64,000 bases of DNA from Acinetobacter sp. ANC 4558 (GTDB taxonomy: Bacteria; Pseudomonadota; Gammaproteobacteria; Pseudomonadales; Moraxellaceae). Where the stretch lies: the NCBI RefSeq assembly GCF_002135375.1, contig NZ_NEGH01000008.1:124001-188000 (forward strand), written 5' to 3'. The notes under the pieces were generated by a model. It did not search any database. It was not told the DNA's origin and saw only the letters and a list, made by a program, of their open reading frames with translations. A program made the position numbers and the translations under genes. Below, piece after piece: positions 10,263 to 18,907 of this stretch (its first letter is position 1; the number at the start of each line of letters is the position of its first letter).

Positions 10263-10468
10263 AGTCTTCTCTCTATTTCTTATCTATACTTTTGAGTATG
10301 CCTAAGTGATGCATGGTCGTAAATTTATTTTTTACACAAATTTAAACCATCGAATGACTATTTTTTATGCCAATTTACCCTATGACCCGTTAATTTCAAT
10401 AAAATAGCCATAGCGAGTTTCAACAACTCGTCTTAAACTTCTCTCATCTTTTAATTTTTAGGGCAATC

Positions 10469-11173
10469 ATGTCTAAGCTTGCGGTACTAGATGAACTATT
10501 AGAACAGTATTATCAACTAAAATATCATAATAATTCTGAACTTTTTCAGCGTTTACAAGAAGTTCAAGCATGGAAAAAAGCGCGTTTACAACGAACTCAT
10601 GTCAAACTTTTTACTGACAAAAAAAATATATTAATGGCTGATTTTTTTGTGAATCGCTTATACGGTGGTCCCGATTTTGATTCCTTGGCAGAACAAATTT
10701 CACGTTTAACAAAATATGCGCATAAAGCTGAAGGTTTCATTCCTGACAATGCCATTAAAACAGGAAGTTTAGGGATTTCTCTTGCTATTTTCGCAGTACA
10801 GTTAGATGAAGATGTGGCTGATCAACTTCTCAAAGACTATCATCCTCATGAAATTATTAATGATGAAATGATGCGTCTCACTTATTTGAAACTTCAACAA
10901 AGTGAAGCGCGTTATAAACAACTAGATATGCTAGATGAGTTGGGCGGATATCTGGATAAATATTTACGCTCATTTATGGTGCAAACTGCTTTTAAAATGT
11001 GTAAAAATATCGCCATAAAGCACCACTTTGAAGTGATGTATGAGTTTATGCAGGAAGGTTTTTTAGCCATTAAACCCTTAAAGTCTGCAGAAAAATTTGT
11101 CCATGAATTTACAGCTTGCGAACGCCAAATTATTCATAAAGTACATTCTGGCTTTCCAACACCTTTTCAATAA
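10469..11173 (+). CDS. FFLEELY-motif-like hypothetical protein
   Basis: Protein of 234 aa, predicted cytoplasmic and mostly helical, with no signal peptide or clear membrane span. The segment MADFFVNRLYGGPDFDSL near residues 57-74 resembles the FFLEELYG...DF motif for which a family of Acinetobacter and Pseudomonas proteins is named. Two residues differ here (VNR in place of LEE). It stands alone between divergent pap and the ubi operon; ATG at 10469 follows TAGGGC. The function of the family is unknown to me, and assignment rests on this motif and length. Confidence 0.6.
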   Translation: MSKLAVLDELLEQYYQLKYHNNSELFQRLQEVQAWKKARLQRTHVKLFTDKKNILMADFFVNRLYGGPDFDSLAEQISRLTKYAHKAEGFIPDNAIKTGSLGISLAIFAVQLDEDVADQLLKDYHPHEIINDEMMRLTYLKLQQSEARYKQLDMLDELGGYLDKYLRSFMVQTAFKMCKNIAIKHHFEVMYEFMQEGFLAIKPLKSAEKFVHEFTACERQIIHKVHSGFPTPFQ

Positions 11174-11329
11174 ACGAGAATTGTCATATTTAAAAAATAG
11201 AAAAATTAAATGTGTTTTTCCTGTATATTATGCCCATCAATTGCATGATGATTGCTGTACAACGACAAATAATATGTCATCATGCATGCACTATAAGATT
11301 AACCCTATTTTTTGTTAGGAGTGACTCCC

Positions 11330-12271
11330 ATGTCGAATGAAATTCAGACGTCTACAACAACCCCGTCGGCACAAAACTCAGACAACGTGAGCCCTTTCTT
11401 AACCGAGCCTCTCCCTCAAGGCATCCCTCAAGGACAACAACAATCACTCGAACAACCTTTAACAGATACGCCTATCACTCATTCAATACCTAAATATAAC
11501 CTTCCTCGTGGCGCCAATACTGGAAATGTGGGTTCAACGACTCACTTTGGTTATAAAACAATTAATAGCGAAGAAAAAGCACAAAAAGTTGCTGAAGTTT
11601 TTCATTCAGTTGCAAGTAAATACGACATTATGAATGACTTAATGTCTTTCGGAATTCACCGTCTATGGAAACGCTTTGCAATTAATATGTCAGGTGTGCG
11701 TCGTGGTCAGCATGTTCTTGATATTGCTGGCGGTACAGGTGATCTTGCAAAAGTATTTAGCCGTGAAGTTGGACCAACTGGCCATGTTGTCCTGTCCGAT
11801 ATCAATGAGTCTATGCTTAATGTTGGAAGAGATCGCCTGATTGATGCGGGCTGCACCAATGTTGATTATGTTTTAGCAAATGCTGAAACCTTGGAACCTT
11901 TTGCAGATAATAGTTTTGACTTAGTCACAATTAGCTTTGGTCTTCGTAATGTCACCGATAAAGATGCCGCACTTGAAGCCATGTATCGCGTTCTTAAACC
12001 AGGCGGTCGGTTACTTATACTCGAATTTTCTAAACCTGTTTTTGAACCTTTTTCTAAACTTTATGACTTATATTCATTTACGGCATTACCAATCATGGGG
12101 AAAATTATTGCCAATGATGCAGAAAGTTATAAGTATTTAGCAGAATCAATTCGTATGCATCCAGACCAAAGAACATTAAAAGGGATGATGGAACATGCGG
12201 GTTTCCAAAATTGTGATTACCATAACTTAACCGGTGGTATTGTCGCAGTTCACCGTGGTTTTAAACTTTAA
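11330..12271 (+). CDS. ubiE: Ubiquinone/menaquinone C-methyltransferase UbiE
   Basis: SAM-dependent C-methyltransferase acting on 2-polyprenyl-6-methoxy-1,4-benzoquinol in ubiquinone synthesis. Motif I ([12 protein letters not shown]) lies near residue 130. [27 protein letters not shown] and the end [12 protein letters not shown] are typical of UbiE. The chosen ATG at 11330 has TAGGAG nine bases upstream, giving 313 aa; a TTG 18 bases earlier has no support. The first 65 or so residues are a low-complexity Q, P, T, S-rich tail absent from the 251-aa E. coli enzyme. It is the first gene of ubiE-ubiJ-ubiB, with only 10 bases to ubiJ. Confidence 0.95.
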   Translation: MSNEIQTSTTTPSAQNSDNVSPFLTEPLPQGIPQGQQQSLEQPLTDTPITHSIPKYNLPRGANTGNVGSTTHFGYKTINSEEKAQKVAEVFHSVASKYDIMNDLMSFGIHRLWKRFAINMSGVRRGQHVLDIAGGTGDLAKVFSREVGPTGHVVLSDINESMLNVGRDRLIDAGCTNVDYVLANAETLEPFADNSFDLVTISFGLRNVTDKDAALEAMYRVLKPGGRLLILEFSKPVFEPFSKLYDLYSFTALPIMGKIIANDAESYKYLAESIRMHPDQRTLKGMMEHAGFQNCDYHNLTGGIVAVHRGFKL

Positions 12272-12281
12272 GGTTATTCTC

Positions 12282-12950
12282 ATGTGGTCGATTCTCGCGC
12301 TTGGTGTAGCTGAACGATTAATTAATCATTTCATTGATTTAGATACAGTTACTCGTATTCAATTAAATGAATTGAAAGGTAAACTTCTTCGCGTTGTAAT
12401 AGATTCACCACAGCTGTCAGTTGACGTATTTTTTGATGATCAAAAATTACGTCTTGAAGCAACAGCAACTGGTCAATCTCAAAGTTCATCTATTTTTGAA
12501 CAACGACCCTTCGAACAAGAAAATCAAGCTACCAAAGCAACAACAATATTACATGTTCAAAATATCATTGAACTGATCAAACTCTTATTTGCTCAAGACG
12601 TTGGCAATATTCCACTTCAAGGTGATTATCATTTATTGCAAGATATTCAACGTATTATGAACCAAGTTGAACCAGATCTTGCTGCTCACTTATCTCCTTG
12701 GATTGGTCCAGCGCTTGCACATGAAATTGGTAAAATTCAACATGCTCCACAGCATATAAAGCGCAATATACGCAGTTATCTTTTTTTTGCTGAAGATGCA
12801 CTCAAAGAAGATACTGGAATATTTGCACCACGCTGGCAGATGGATGATTTGATCCAAGACACTCGAACTTTCAATCAAAACTTAGATCGAGCTGAAGCTA
12901 AAATTCAGCAGATCAAAGCAAAAATTGAAGCACGACAAAAAATAACTTAA
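12282..12950 (+). CDS. ubiJ: Ubiquinone biosynthesis accessory factor UbiJ (SCP2 domain)
   Basis: UbiJ carries a lipid-binding SCP2 domain and, with UbiK, supports assembly of the late ubiquinone pathway enzymes. The 222 aa start MWSILALGVAERLINHFIDL, like the hydrophobic UbiJ N-terminus. A beta-rich SCP2 stretch (VVIDSPQLSVDVFFDDQKLRLEA) follows, and the C-terminus is charged and helical. The ATG at 12282 is ten bases after ubiE; an upstream in-frame start would overlap ubiE and is less likely. Its place between ubiE and ubiB, as in E. coli, strongly supports the call. Confidence 0.88.
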   Translation: MWSILALGVAERLINHFIDLDTVTRIQLNELKGKLLRVVIDSPQLSVDVFFDDQKLRLEATATGQSQSSSIFEQRPFEQENQATKATTILHVQNIIELIKLLFAQDVGNIPLQGDYHLLQDIQRIMNQVEPDLAAHLSPWIGPALAHEIGKIQHAPQHIKRNIRSYLFFAEDALKEDTGIFAPRWQMDDLIQDTRTFNQNLDRAEAKIQQIKAKIEARQKIT

Positions 12951-12968
12951 AATTAGGTAAATATTTAT

Positions 12969-14588
12969 ATGATTCCGCATGTTTCACGTTTATTCGAACT
13001 TTGGCGTATTGCTGCGCACTATAGACTCGACACGTTGTTTCCTGCTGAAGAATTACCTGAAAAAGCTCGCCATGCTTTAAGCATTATTCGAATGCACCCT
13101 GCTGCATGGTCGAGCAAAGAACGTAAAAATCCACTAAAGTTAAAACAAGCTTTAGAGGATATGGGCCCTTTAGCTATTAAACTTGGCCAATTACTTTCTA
13201 CACGTCGAGATTTAATTCCACCTGAAATATTACAGCAACTGGTTCTACTCCAAGATCGTGTAAAGCCTTTTGACTCAGGAATTGCAAAAACAAGAATTCA
13301 AGAATCTCTTAAAGCTGATATTTCGACGTTATTTTCTCGCTTTGACGAACAACCTCTTGCTGCTGCCTCAATTGCTCAAGTTCATACTGCAGCATTAAAT
13401 GATGGTCGTGAAGTAATTGTTAAAGTTACCCGTCCAAATATACGAGCTCAAATTTTACAAGATTTTGAAATTTTAGAATGGTTAGGTCATAAACTAGAAA
13501 AACGTTTAGAAGCAGCTAGAGCATTACATCTCACTGAAATTATTCAAGATTATCGCCAAATCATACTTAAAGAACTTGATTTAACTCTAGAAGCAGATAA
13601 CACCTGCCGAATGCGTCATCACTTTACTGGTTCAAGCATGATGTATGTGCCTGAAGTCTATATGGACAGTAAAGATGTGATGGTTGCTGAACGTATTACT
13701 GGTGTCCCTATTTCAGATACAGAAACGTTTGATCGTCTTGGGATGGATCGTGCTGATCTTGCACGTAAAGGTTTAACGATCTTCTTTACACAAGTATTTC
13801 GAGATAACTTTTTCCATGCAGATATGCATCCTGGAAATGTCTTTGTAGAAACCATTAATCCAAGTAATCCCCGCTTTATCGCACTTGACTGCGCCATTAT
13901 GGGTGAACTCTCTAAACATGATCAAATGACCGTAGCACGTATGTTATTGTCTGTTATGAATAGTGATTTCATGCAACTTATTCAAGTTGTGCATCAAGCA
14001 GGATGGATTCCACCTGGAACAGATCAAGATGCACTTGCACGTGAAATGCGAAGAACTGTTGGTCCAATGGTTTCTAAGCCTATGCACGAATTAGACTTTG
14101 CAGGTATTTTACTTGAAGTCATGGATATTGCTCGTCGCTTCCATTTAGAAATACCACCTCAACTCATGCTACTACTGAAAACCTTAGTACATGTTGAGGG
14201 ATTAGGAACAGATTTATACCCAGAACTTGATATTTGGAGCTTAGCAAAACCAATCTTAACTGATTGGATAAAAGCCCAAATGAACCCTCAAAAGAACCTA
14301 AAAGAATTAGGTCAAAAAATTCCAGATTTACTTTTAGGTGCCCAAGATTTCCCAAGTCTGCTGATTGATAGTTTAAATGGATTAAAAAATCAATCACTTT
14401 GGCATTCAAAACAAATTAATGAACTGCAAAGTATTCGCCTTGAAATGGAAAATCAACATAAACGTAGTTGGATTTTTGGTAGTTTTATCGCCATTTTTCT
14501 TGCTATCGCAGTGATTGCGCCTTGGTATATTTCCATTATTCTCATCATAATTTCTGGCATTCTTGCAATTTGGCGTATCTCGAAATAA
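12969..14588 (+). CDS. ubiB: Atypical kinase-like ubiquinone factor UbiB
   Basis: Member of the ABC1/ADCK/UbiB family, membrane-bound ATPases needed for ubiquinone synthesis. The 539 aa contain the KxGQ motif (AIKLGQLLSTRRDLIPPE, near residues 65-80), the Ala-rich loop (LAAASIAQVHTA, near 130), KELDLTLEADN near residue 200, and the catalytic-like FFHADMHPGNVF and ALDCAIMG. The last 40 residues hold two hydrophobic segments, the expected C-terminal anchor. It is the third gene of the ubi operon and ends at a strong terminator. Confidence 0.96.
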   Translation: MIPHVSRLFELWRIAAHYRLDTLFPAEELPEKARHALSIIRMHPAAWSSKERKNPLKLKQALEDMGPLAIKLGQLLSTRRDLIPPEILQQLVLLQDRVKPFDSGIAKTRIQESLKADISTLFSRFDEQPLAAASIAQVHTAALNDGREVIVKVTRPNIRAQILQDFEILEWLGHKLEKRLEAARALHLTEIIQDYRQIILKELDLTLEADNTCRMRHHFTGSSMMYVPEVYMDSKDVMVAERITGVPISDTETFDRLGMDRADLARKGLTIFFTQVFRDNFFHADMHPGNVFVETINPSNPRFIALDCAIMGELSKHDQMTVARMLLSVMNSDFMQLIQVVHQAGWIPPGTDQDALAREMRRTVGPMVSKPMHELDFAGILLEVMDIARRFHLEIPPQLMLLLKTLVHVEGLGTDLYPELDIWSLAKPILTDWIKAQMNPQKNLKELGQKIPDLLLGAQDFPSLLIDSLNGLKNQSLWHSKQINELQSIRLEMENQHKRSWIFGSFIAIFLAIAVIAPWYISIILIIISGILAIWRISK

Positions 14589-14601
14589 GCTATTCTGAAT
14601 C

Positions 14602-14629
14602 AAAAACCAGCAACCTTGCTGGTTTTTTT
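14602..14629 (+). terminator. Intrinsic terminator of ubiE-ubiJ-ubiB
   Basis: AAAAACCAGCAA, two-base loop CC, TTGCTGGTTTTTTT. The inner GC-rich stem is followed by seven T residues. It starts 13 bases after the ubiB stop. Confidence 0.9.
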
Positions 14630-14749
14630 AATCACTCAAAATAAAATATCCATAAGATGACCAATAAGTCATGTGATGGTTCTTATCGCCATTGTTGTAT
14701 GAAATGACTGATTTAAAATAAAAATACATTAAAATTCGTTTAGACTATT

Positions 14750-15829
14750 ATGACGCAAATTCTTAAAAAACATGCTCCATCGTTAAATATTCGCGCAGGT
14801 CATTTAGCGAAACAACTCATTCAAAAAGAAGGATTAAATGCAGCTCAAGTGGATATTGTACCTGGTGCAGCAGGCGGTCCCAAAGGTTTAGGCATACAAG
14901 GTTTGGATCAAGCTATTTTCGGTGATTTTTTTATTCAAGCACACCAACGTCGTATGTTAATTGGTTCATCGATTGGAAGTTGGCGTTTTGCAAGCATTCT
15001 CGCTTGGGGTGCCAAAGAAGGGACTGAAAAACTTGCTCAACTTTATACCCATCTACATTTTCATAAAAAAATGACACGTCATGACGTAGGTAATATCTGT
15101 CGAGATATGTTGACCGATTTAATACAAGGAAAAGAACAACAATTAATTGCTCACCCAGACTATCATTTAACGATACTTTCCATAAAAGCAAATCATATTT
15201 TTCAAAGTGATAAAACGCTCCCTTTACTAACGTCTGTCATGGGTATTGTTGGCAGTAATGCCATTGCACGAAAACACAATCGCTTATTTATGCAACGTGT
15301 TATTAGTCAACCTCATACACATCAACAATTTAGAGTTGATGATGAATTCACCACATTATATCAATCACTGACTGAACAAAATATTATTCCGTGGCTTATG
15401 GCTTCAGCATCTATTCCGCTTGTCATGCCTGCTGTACAAGATATTCCAGATGCTCCACAAGGCAGTTATCGTGATGGTGGTCTGATTGATTATCATATTG
15501 ACCTTCCCTTTAAAAGCAAAGGTATTGTGTTATATCCCCATTTTACAGATCACATTACACCAGGCTGGTTTGATAAAATACTAAAAAAACGTCGAGCTAA
15601 TCCTGAAAATCAAGCACGAACATTATTACTTTCCCCTTCTCAAGAATATTTACAAAATTTACCATTAGGGCGTTTACCCGATCGTAAAGATTTTACCTTG
15701 AAAGGTTTAGACCAAAATCAGCGCATAAAATTATGGAATCAATGCGTCTCTGAAAGCCATCGCATGGGAGATGAGTTTTTAGAAATGGTCGAAAAACAAA
15801 ACTTTTCCGCACATATGCAAGATCTATAA
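14750..15829 (+). CDS. Patatin-like phospholipase family protein
   Basis: Predicted serine hydrolase of the patatin family, 359 aa. The oxyanion loop GAAGGPKGLG is near residues 39-48. The nucleophile elbow GSSIGS (G-x-S-x-G, Ser near 74) follows a hydrophobic strand, and the second dyad residue lies in YRDGGLID near residue 240. All catalytic parts are present. No signal peptide is seen, so a cytoplasmic or peripheral membrane enzyme is likely. The substrate cannot be told from sequence. It stands alone, with the ubiB terminator before it and an independent hisIE leader after it. Confidence 0.85.
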   Translation: MTQILKKHAPSLNIRAGHLAKQLIQKEGLNAAQVDIVPGAAGGPKGLGIQGLDQAIFGDFFIQAHQRRMLIGSSIGSWRFASILAWGAKEGTEKLAQLYTHLHFHKKMTRHDVGNICRDMLTDLIQGKEQQLIAHPDYHLTILSIKANHIFQSDKTLPLLTSVMGIVGSNAIARKHNRLFMQRVISQPHTHQQFRVDDEFTTLYQSLTEQNIIPWLMASASIPLVMPAVQDIPDAPQGSYRDGGLIDYHIDLPFKSKGIVLYPHFTDHITPGWFDKILKKRRANPENQARTLLLSPSQEYLQNLPLGRLPDRKDFTLKGLDQNQRIKLWNQCVSESHRMGDEFLEMVEKQNFSAHMQDL

Positions 15830-15998
15830 CGATTCAAACTGAATCACATCAAATTGTTGTATCGCACAAAAGTTAAAAGAAAATCTTCTTTATTTAATTA
15901 TAGTGCTCCAATGATGGTGTAAGATCCCGTTTTAAATCATAATAAAAATAGATCAAGATTTATTTCCTTCTTAGGAGATGAATACCGTACACTATGGA

Positions 15999-16030
15999 AC
16001 CTATACGATTTACGTATAGGTAATTTTTTA
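15999..16030 (+). terminator. Terminator-like hairpin in the hisIE leader
   Basis: A perfect 9-bp stem ACCTATACG / CGTATAGGT with loop ATTTA, followed by AATTTTTT. It lies 22 bases before the hisIE ATG, not directly after the patatin gene (170 bases away). It could end the upstream transcript or act as an attenuator of hisIE. The sequence does not decide between these. Confidence 0.6.
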
Positions 16031-16051
16031 AATAATTTTGGTGAAATACTC

Positions 16052-16837
16052 ATGAATAATGTGCAATGGCTCGATGAAGTAAAATTTAACGAACAAGGTT
16101 TAGTTCCTGCCATTGCTCAACATCATCAAACAGGTCGAGTTTTAATGGTTGCTTGGATGAACCGAGAAGCATTAGCACTCACCGCAGAAAAAAATCAAGC
16201 AGTATACTTTTCTCGCTCTCGTAATAAATTATGGCATAAAGGTGAAGAATCTGGTCACTTTCAAACTGTCCATGAAATTCGCCTTGATTGTGATGCTGAT
16301 GTCATCATTCTACAAATTGAACAACATGGTGGAATTGCTTGTCATACTGGTCGTGAGTCTTGCTTTTATCGTAAGTTGACTGCACATGGTTGGGAAATTG
16401 TTGATGTACAATTGAAAGATCCAAATCAAATTTATGGCGAAAAATCCAACAACCCACACACCATTGCCATGAATGCATCCACCGCCCAATCTGAACAAGT
16501 TGAAGTATTGTCATATTTAGGCGAGATGATGAGTGAACGCAAAAAAGCCGACCCAGACTCATCTTATGTGGCAAAGTTGTATCATCAAGGCTTAAATAAA
16601 ATATTAGAAAAAATTGGTGAAGAAAGCATCGAAACGATTCTTGCTGCCAAAGAATTTAAATCTGAAATAACTGAAGATCATAAAAATGATTTAATTTATG
16701 AAGTCAGTGATCTTTGGTTCCATACCATTGTCATGCTTGGATATTTTGATTTAGAACCACAACTGGTTTTAAATGAACTCGCGCGTAGACAAGGTTTATC
16801 GGGCTTAATTGAAAAAGCAAACCGACAACAACAATAA
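16052..16837 (+). CDS. hisIE: HisIE: phosphoribosyl-AMP cyclohydrolase / phosphoribosyl-ATP pyrophosphatase
   Basis: Catalyses the second and third steps of histidine synthesis in one polypeptide of 261 aa. The N-terminal HisI domain (about 1-115) has [16 protein letters not shown] and metal-binding LDCDAD plus [14 protein letters not shown]. The C-terminal HisE domain (about 150-250) has the MazG-like [16 protein letters not shown] and [12 protein letters not shown]. The domains are joined by an N- and T-rich linker. No other his genes are nearby, so the pathway genes are scattered. The stop is directly followed by the start of the helicase gene. Confidence 0.95.
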   Translation: MNNVQWLDEVKFNEQGLVPAIAQHHQTGRVLMVAWMNREALALTAEKNQAVYFSRSRNKLWHKGEESGHFQTVHEIRLDCDADVIILQIEQHGGIACHTGRESCFYRKLTAHGWEIVDVQLKDPNQIYGEKSNNPHTIAMNASTAQSEQVEVLSYLGEMMSERKKADPDSSYVAKLYHQGLNKILEKIGEESIETILAAKEFKSEITEDHKNDLIYEVSDLWFHTIVMLGYFDLEPQLVLNELARRQGLSGLIEKANRQQQ

Positions 16838-18355
16838 ATGATGAACTCATCTGTATCTGATATGCAAAAACCTAAAGCAACCTATGAACAAGCAACAGCA
16901 ATAGATAATGCTCGTTTAGGGCAATCCTTTAAAGTGATTGCCTATGCAGGTACAGGTAAAACAACCACCCTGCAAATGATTAGTGATGCCATGCCGCAGC
17001 GACGTGGCATGTATCTTGCGTTTAATAAAGCAATTGCTGCTGAAGCGCAAAGTAAATTTCATCGTCAGGTCGATTGTCGAACGTTCCATTCCCTCGCATT
17101 TAGAAGTGTTCCACGTGGAGTAACCGATAAACTTCGCTTACCACGGTTAAGTCCAAGTTTCCTTGCCAAAGAATATCGATTAACACCAATTACGCTAAGA
17201 CGCATGATGGGTGGTCGCTATGAAAAATATGTATTAATGCCTTCTCGGTTAGCCAGTTTAGTTGCAAATTCTGTGAGCTATTTCTGTTCAACAAGCTCAC
17301 AATATCCTGCACCTAGACATTTACAAGCCCCCAATTGGCTACACCCAGATGATATTACAGCATTACAATCACATCTATATCCTGCCATTGAACGGCGTTG
17401 GTTAGAATCGATTGATCCTCAGCATCAAGCAGGAATTGGGCATGATATTTATTTAAAACTTTGGGCTTTATCTGAACCGAATATTCCAGCAGATTATATT
17501 TTATTTGATGAAGCTCAAGATGCTGACCCCCTCATGTTAGGCATCTTACTCAAACAAAAAAATGCTCAAGTTATTTATGTGGGTGATGCCCATCAACAAA
17601 TTTACGCGTGGCGCGGAGCGATCAATGCCATGCAACAACTTCCCTTACCTGAGTCAAGATTAACCACTTCATTTCGGTTTGGTGAAGAAATTGCACTCAA
17701 TGCGAATGCCATTTTAGGTGCTTTACATGAGACTGTTCCACTCCTCGGAAACCCAGATTTAAACTCAAAAGTTGTCAATAAACCTCACACTAAACTGCGT
17801 GATGCGATTTTATGTCGAACCAATGCACGCGCAATGGAGCTTCTTTTAGCAGGTTTAGTTCATGGTGACAAAGTCAGCCTGCAAGCAGACCATGTTCGAT
17901 TAAATCGTTTTGTCGATGCAGCAAGCATGCTCAAGCAAGGAAAGCGAGTCACCGATGTTCCTGAACTGGCTTGGTTTAATTCTTGGCATGATGTTCATGA
18001 ATACTGTGAAACCAATGAAGGAAGTGATATTAAACCTTTAGTTAAATTGGTTGATGATCATGGTACAGATCCACTCAAAAAAGCACTCGCAAAGATCACA
18101 CCACTCGAACATGCCGACTATATTATTTCAACTGCACATAAAGCCAAAGGTTTAGAATGGAATCGTGTTCATATTGAAGATGACTACCAATTTAAATTAA
18201 ACGAAAAGGATTTTAAAATTAGCGATGAAGAGTTACGACTCTTATATGTAGCCTGTACGCGTGCGAAGTTAAGTTTAAATATTCATCATATATATGATTT
18301 AATGCAACAGTTAAAACAAAAAATGCCTGTCTCTTTAAGAAAACCTATTAAATGA
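16838..18355 (+). CDS. UvrD/Rep-family helicase (short form)
   Basis: Predicted ATP-dependent DNA helicase of superfamily 1A, 505 aa, shorter than UvrD or Rep (about 670-720 aa). Walker A AYAGTGKTTT is at residues 35-44. Walker B ILFDEAQDAD is near 222, GDAHQQIYAWRGA near 248, STAHKAKGLEW near 430, and the last motif LRLLYVACTRAK near 470. All main motifs are present, so the protein looks complete, resembling the F-box-helicase-like group of small UvrD proteins. The ATG abuts the hisIE stop (a second ATG follows at once), so it is probably cotranscribed. Its role is unknown; DNA repair is an inference. Confidence 0.85.
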   Translation: MMNSSVSDMQKPKATYEQATAIDNARLGQSFKVIAYAGTGKTTTLQMISDAMPQRRGMYLAFNKAIAAEAQSKFHRQVDCRTFHSLAFRSVPRGVTDKLRLPRLSPSFLAKEYRLTPITLRRMMGGRYEKYVLMPSRLASLVANSVSYFCSTSSQYPAPRHLQAPNWLHPDDITALQSHLYPAIERRWLESIDPQHQAGIGHDIYLKLWALSEPNIPADYILFDEAQDADPLMLGILLKQKNAQVIYVGDAHQQIYAWRGAINAMQQLPLPESRLTTSFRFGEEIALNANAILGALHETVPLLGNPDLNSKVVNKPHTKLRDAILCRTNARAMELLLAGLVHGDKVSLQADHVRLNRFVDAASMLKQGKRVTDVPELAWFNSWHDVHEYCETNEGSDIKPLVKLVDDHGTDPLKKALAKITPLEHADYIISTAHKAKGLEWNRVHIEDDYQFKLNEKDFKISDEELRLLYVACTRAKLSLNIHHIYDLMQQLKQKMPVSLRKPIK

Positions 18356-18907
18356 TTTTTTGTTTTTCGAACATGTTCATACCAATGAAACATCTACACA
18401 TTCATGCACATAAAACATGAATTTCCACAAAAAAGAGTTTTAAATATTACTAGCGTTGAAGCTCTCTTGACAGCGGTTTAAAATAATTTAAACACAGTAC
18501 AATCACCTGAACAGATTACACTTCTTTATTAACATCAACGTTCTTTTCACAAAAGAAGCGACATGCTTCGTAGCTTTTTTGTTACATTTATTAACACCAA
18601 TCTTGATGTTATTTCAATAATTTTTAGGCATTTCAATATCCTAAGATCTTCAAAGAAAACATATAATATATAAAACATGCATAAAATGATTGATGTTCAG
18701 TCTATGCTGTAATATGATCGATTTTATTTGTGATTTTTTAATTAAAATCGGAAATTACTATCGAATGACAAATTACGCAATGTAATTTAATCTTCATGCA
18801 ATCTGAACATATAGTCGCTTTCAAAATTGAATCTTTGGACTCCTCTTTGCCGTCCTTAAATTATTGAAAGATTTAGATTTACTTAGGTTTTAAACCTATT
18901 TACAACA
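18356..18907. other. 552-bp intergenic region before the mnh operon
   Basis: No convincing coding sequence. It holds a palindrome GAACATGTTC (18369-18378), a TTGACA box (18467-18472) with only a weak -10 at normal spacing, a pair of overlapping hairpins ending in six T residues (18541-18580), and an inverted repeat TAGGTTT-T-AAACCTA (18884-18898) ending ten bases before the mnhA start. These could form a regulated leader for the antiporter operon or a separate small RNA. Confidence 0.5.
18541..18580 (+). terminator. Overlapping hairpins with T tract (possible sRNA end or attenuator)
   Basis: TTCTTTT/AAAAGAA (18541-18547 with 18551-18557) and GAAGC/GCTTC (18555-18559 with 18565-18569) share bases and so exclude each other. 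A longer pairing of AAAGAAGC with GCTTTTTT is also possible. Six T residues at 18575-18580 close the element. The sequence pattern is clear; termination is inferred. Confidence 0.45.

Noticed and set aside
11312..11329. Upstream TTG start of ubiE
   Set aside because: It would overlap the TAGGAG that serves the ATG at 11330.
15978..16020. Leader peptide before hisIE (13 codons with one His codon)
   Set aside because: The AGGAG abuts the ATG with no spacer, and one His codon is not a typical his leader.
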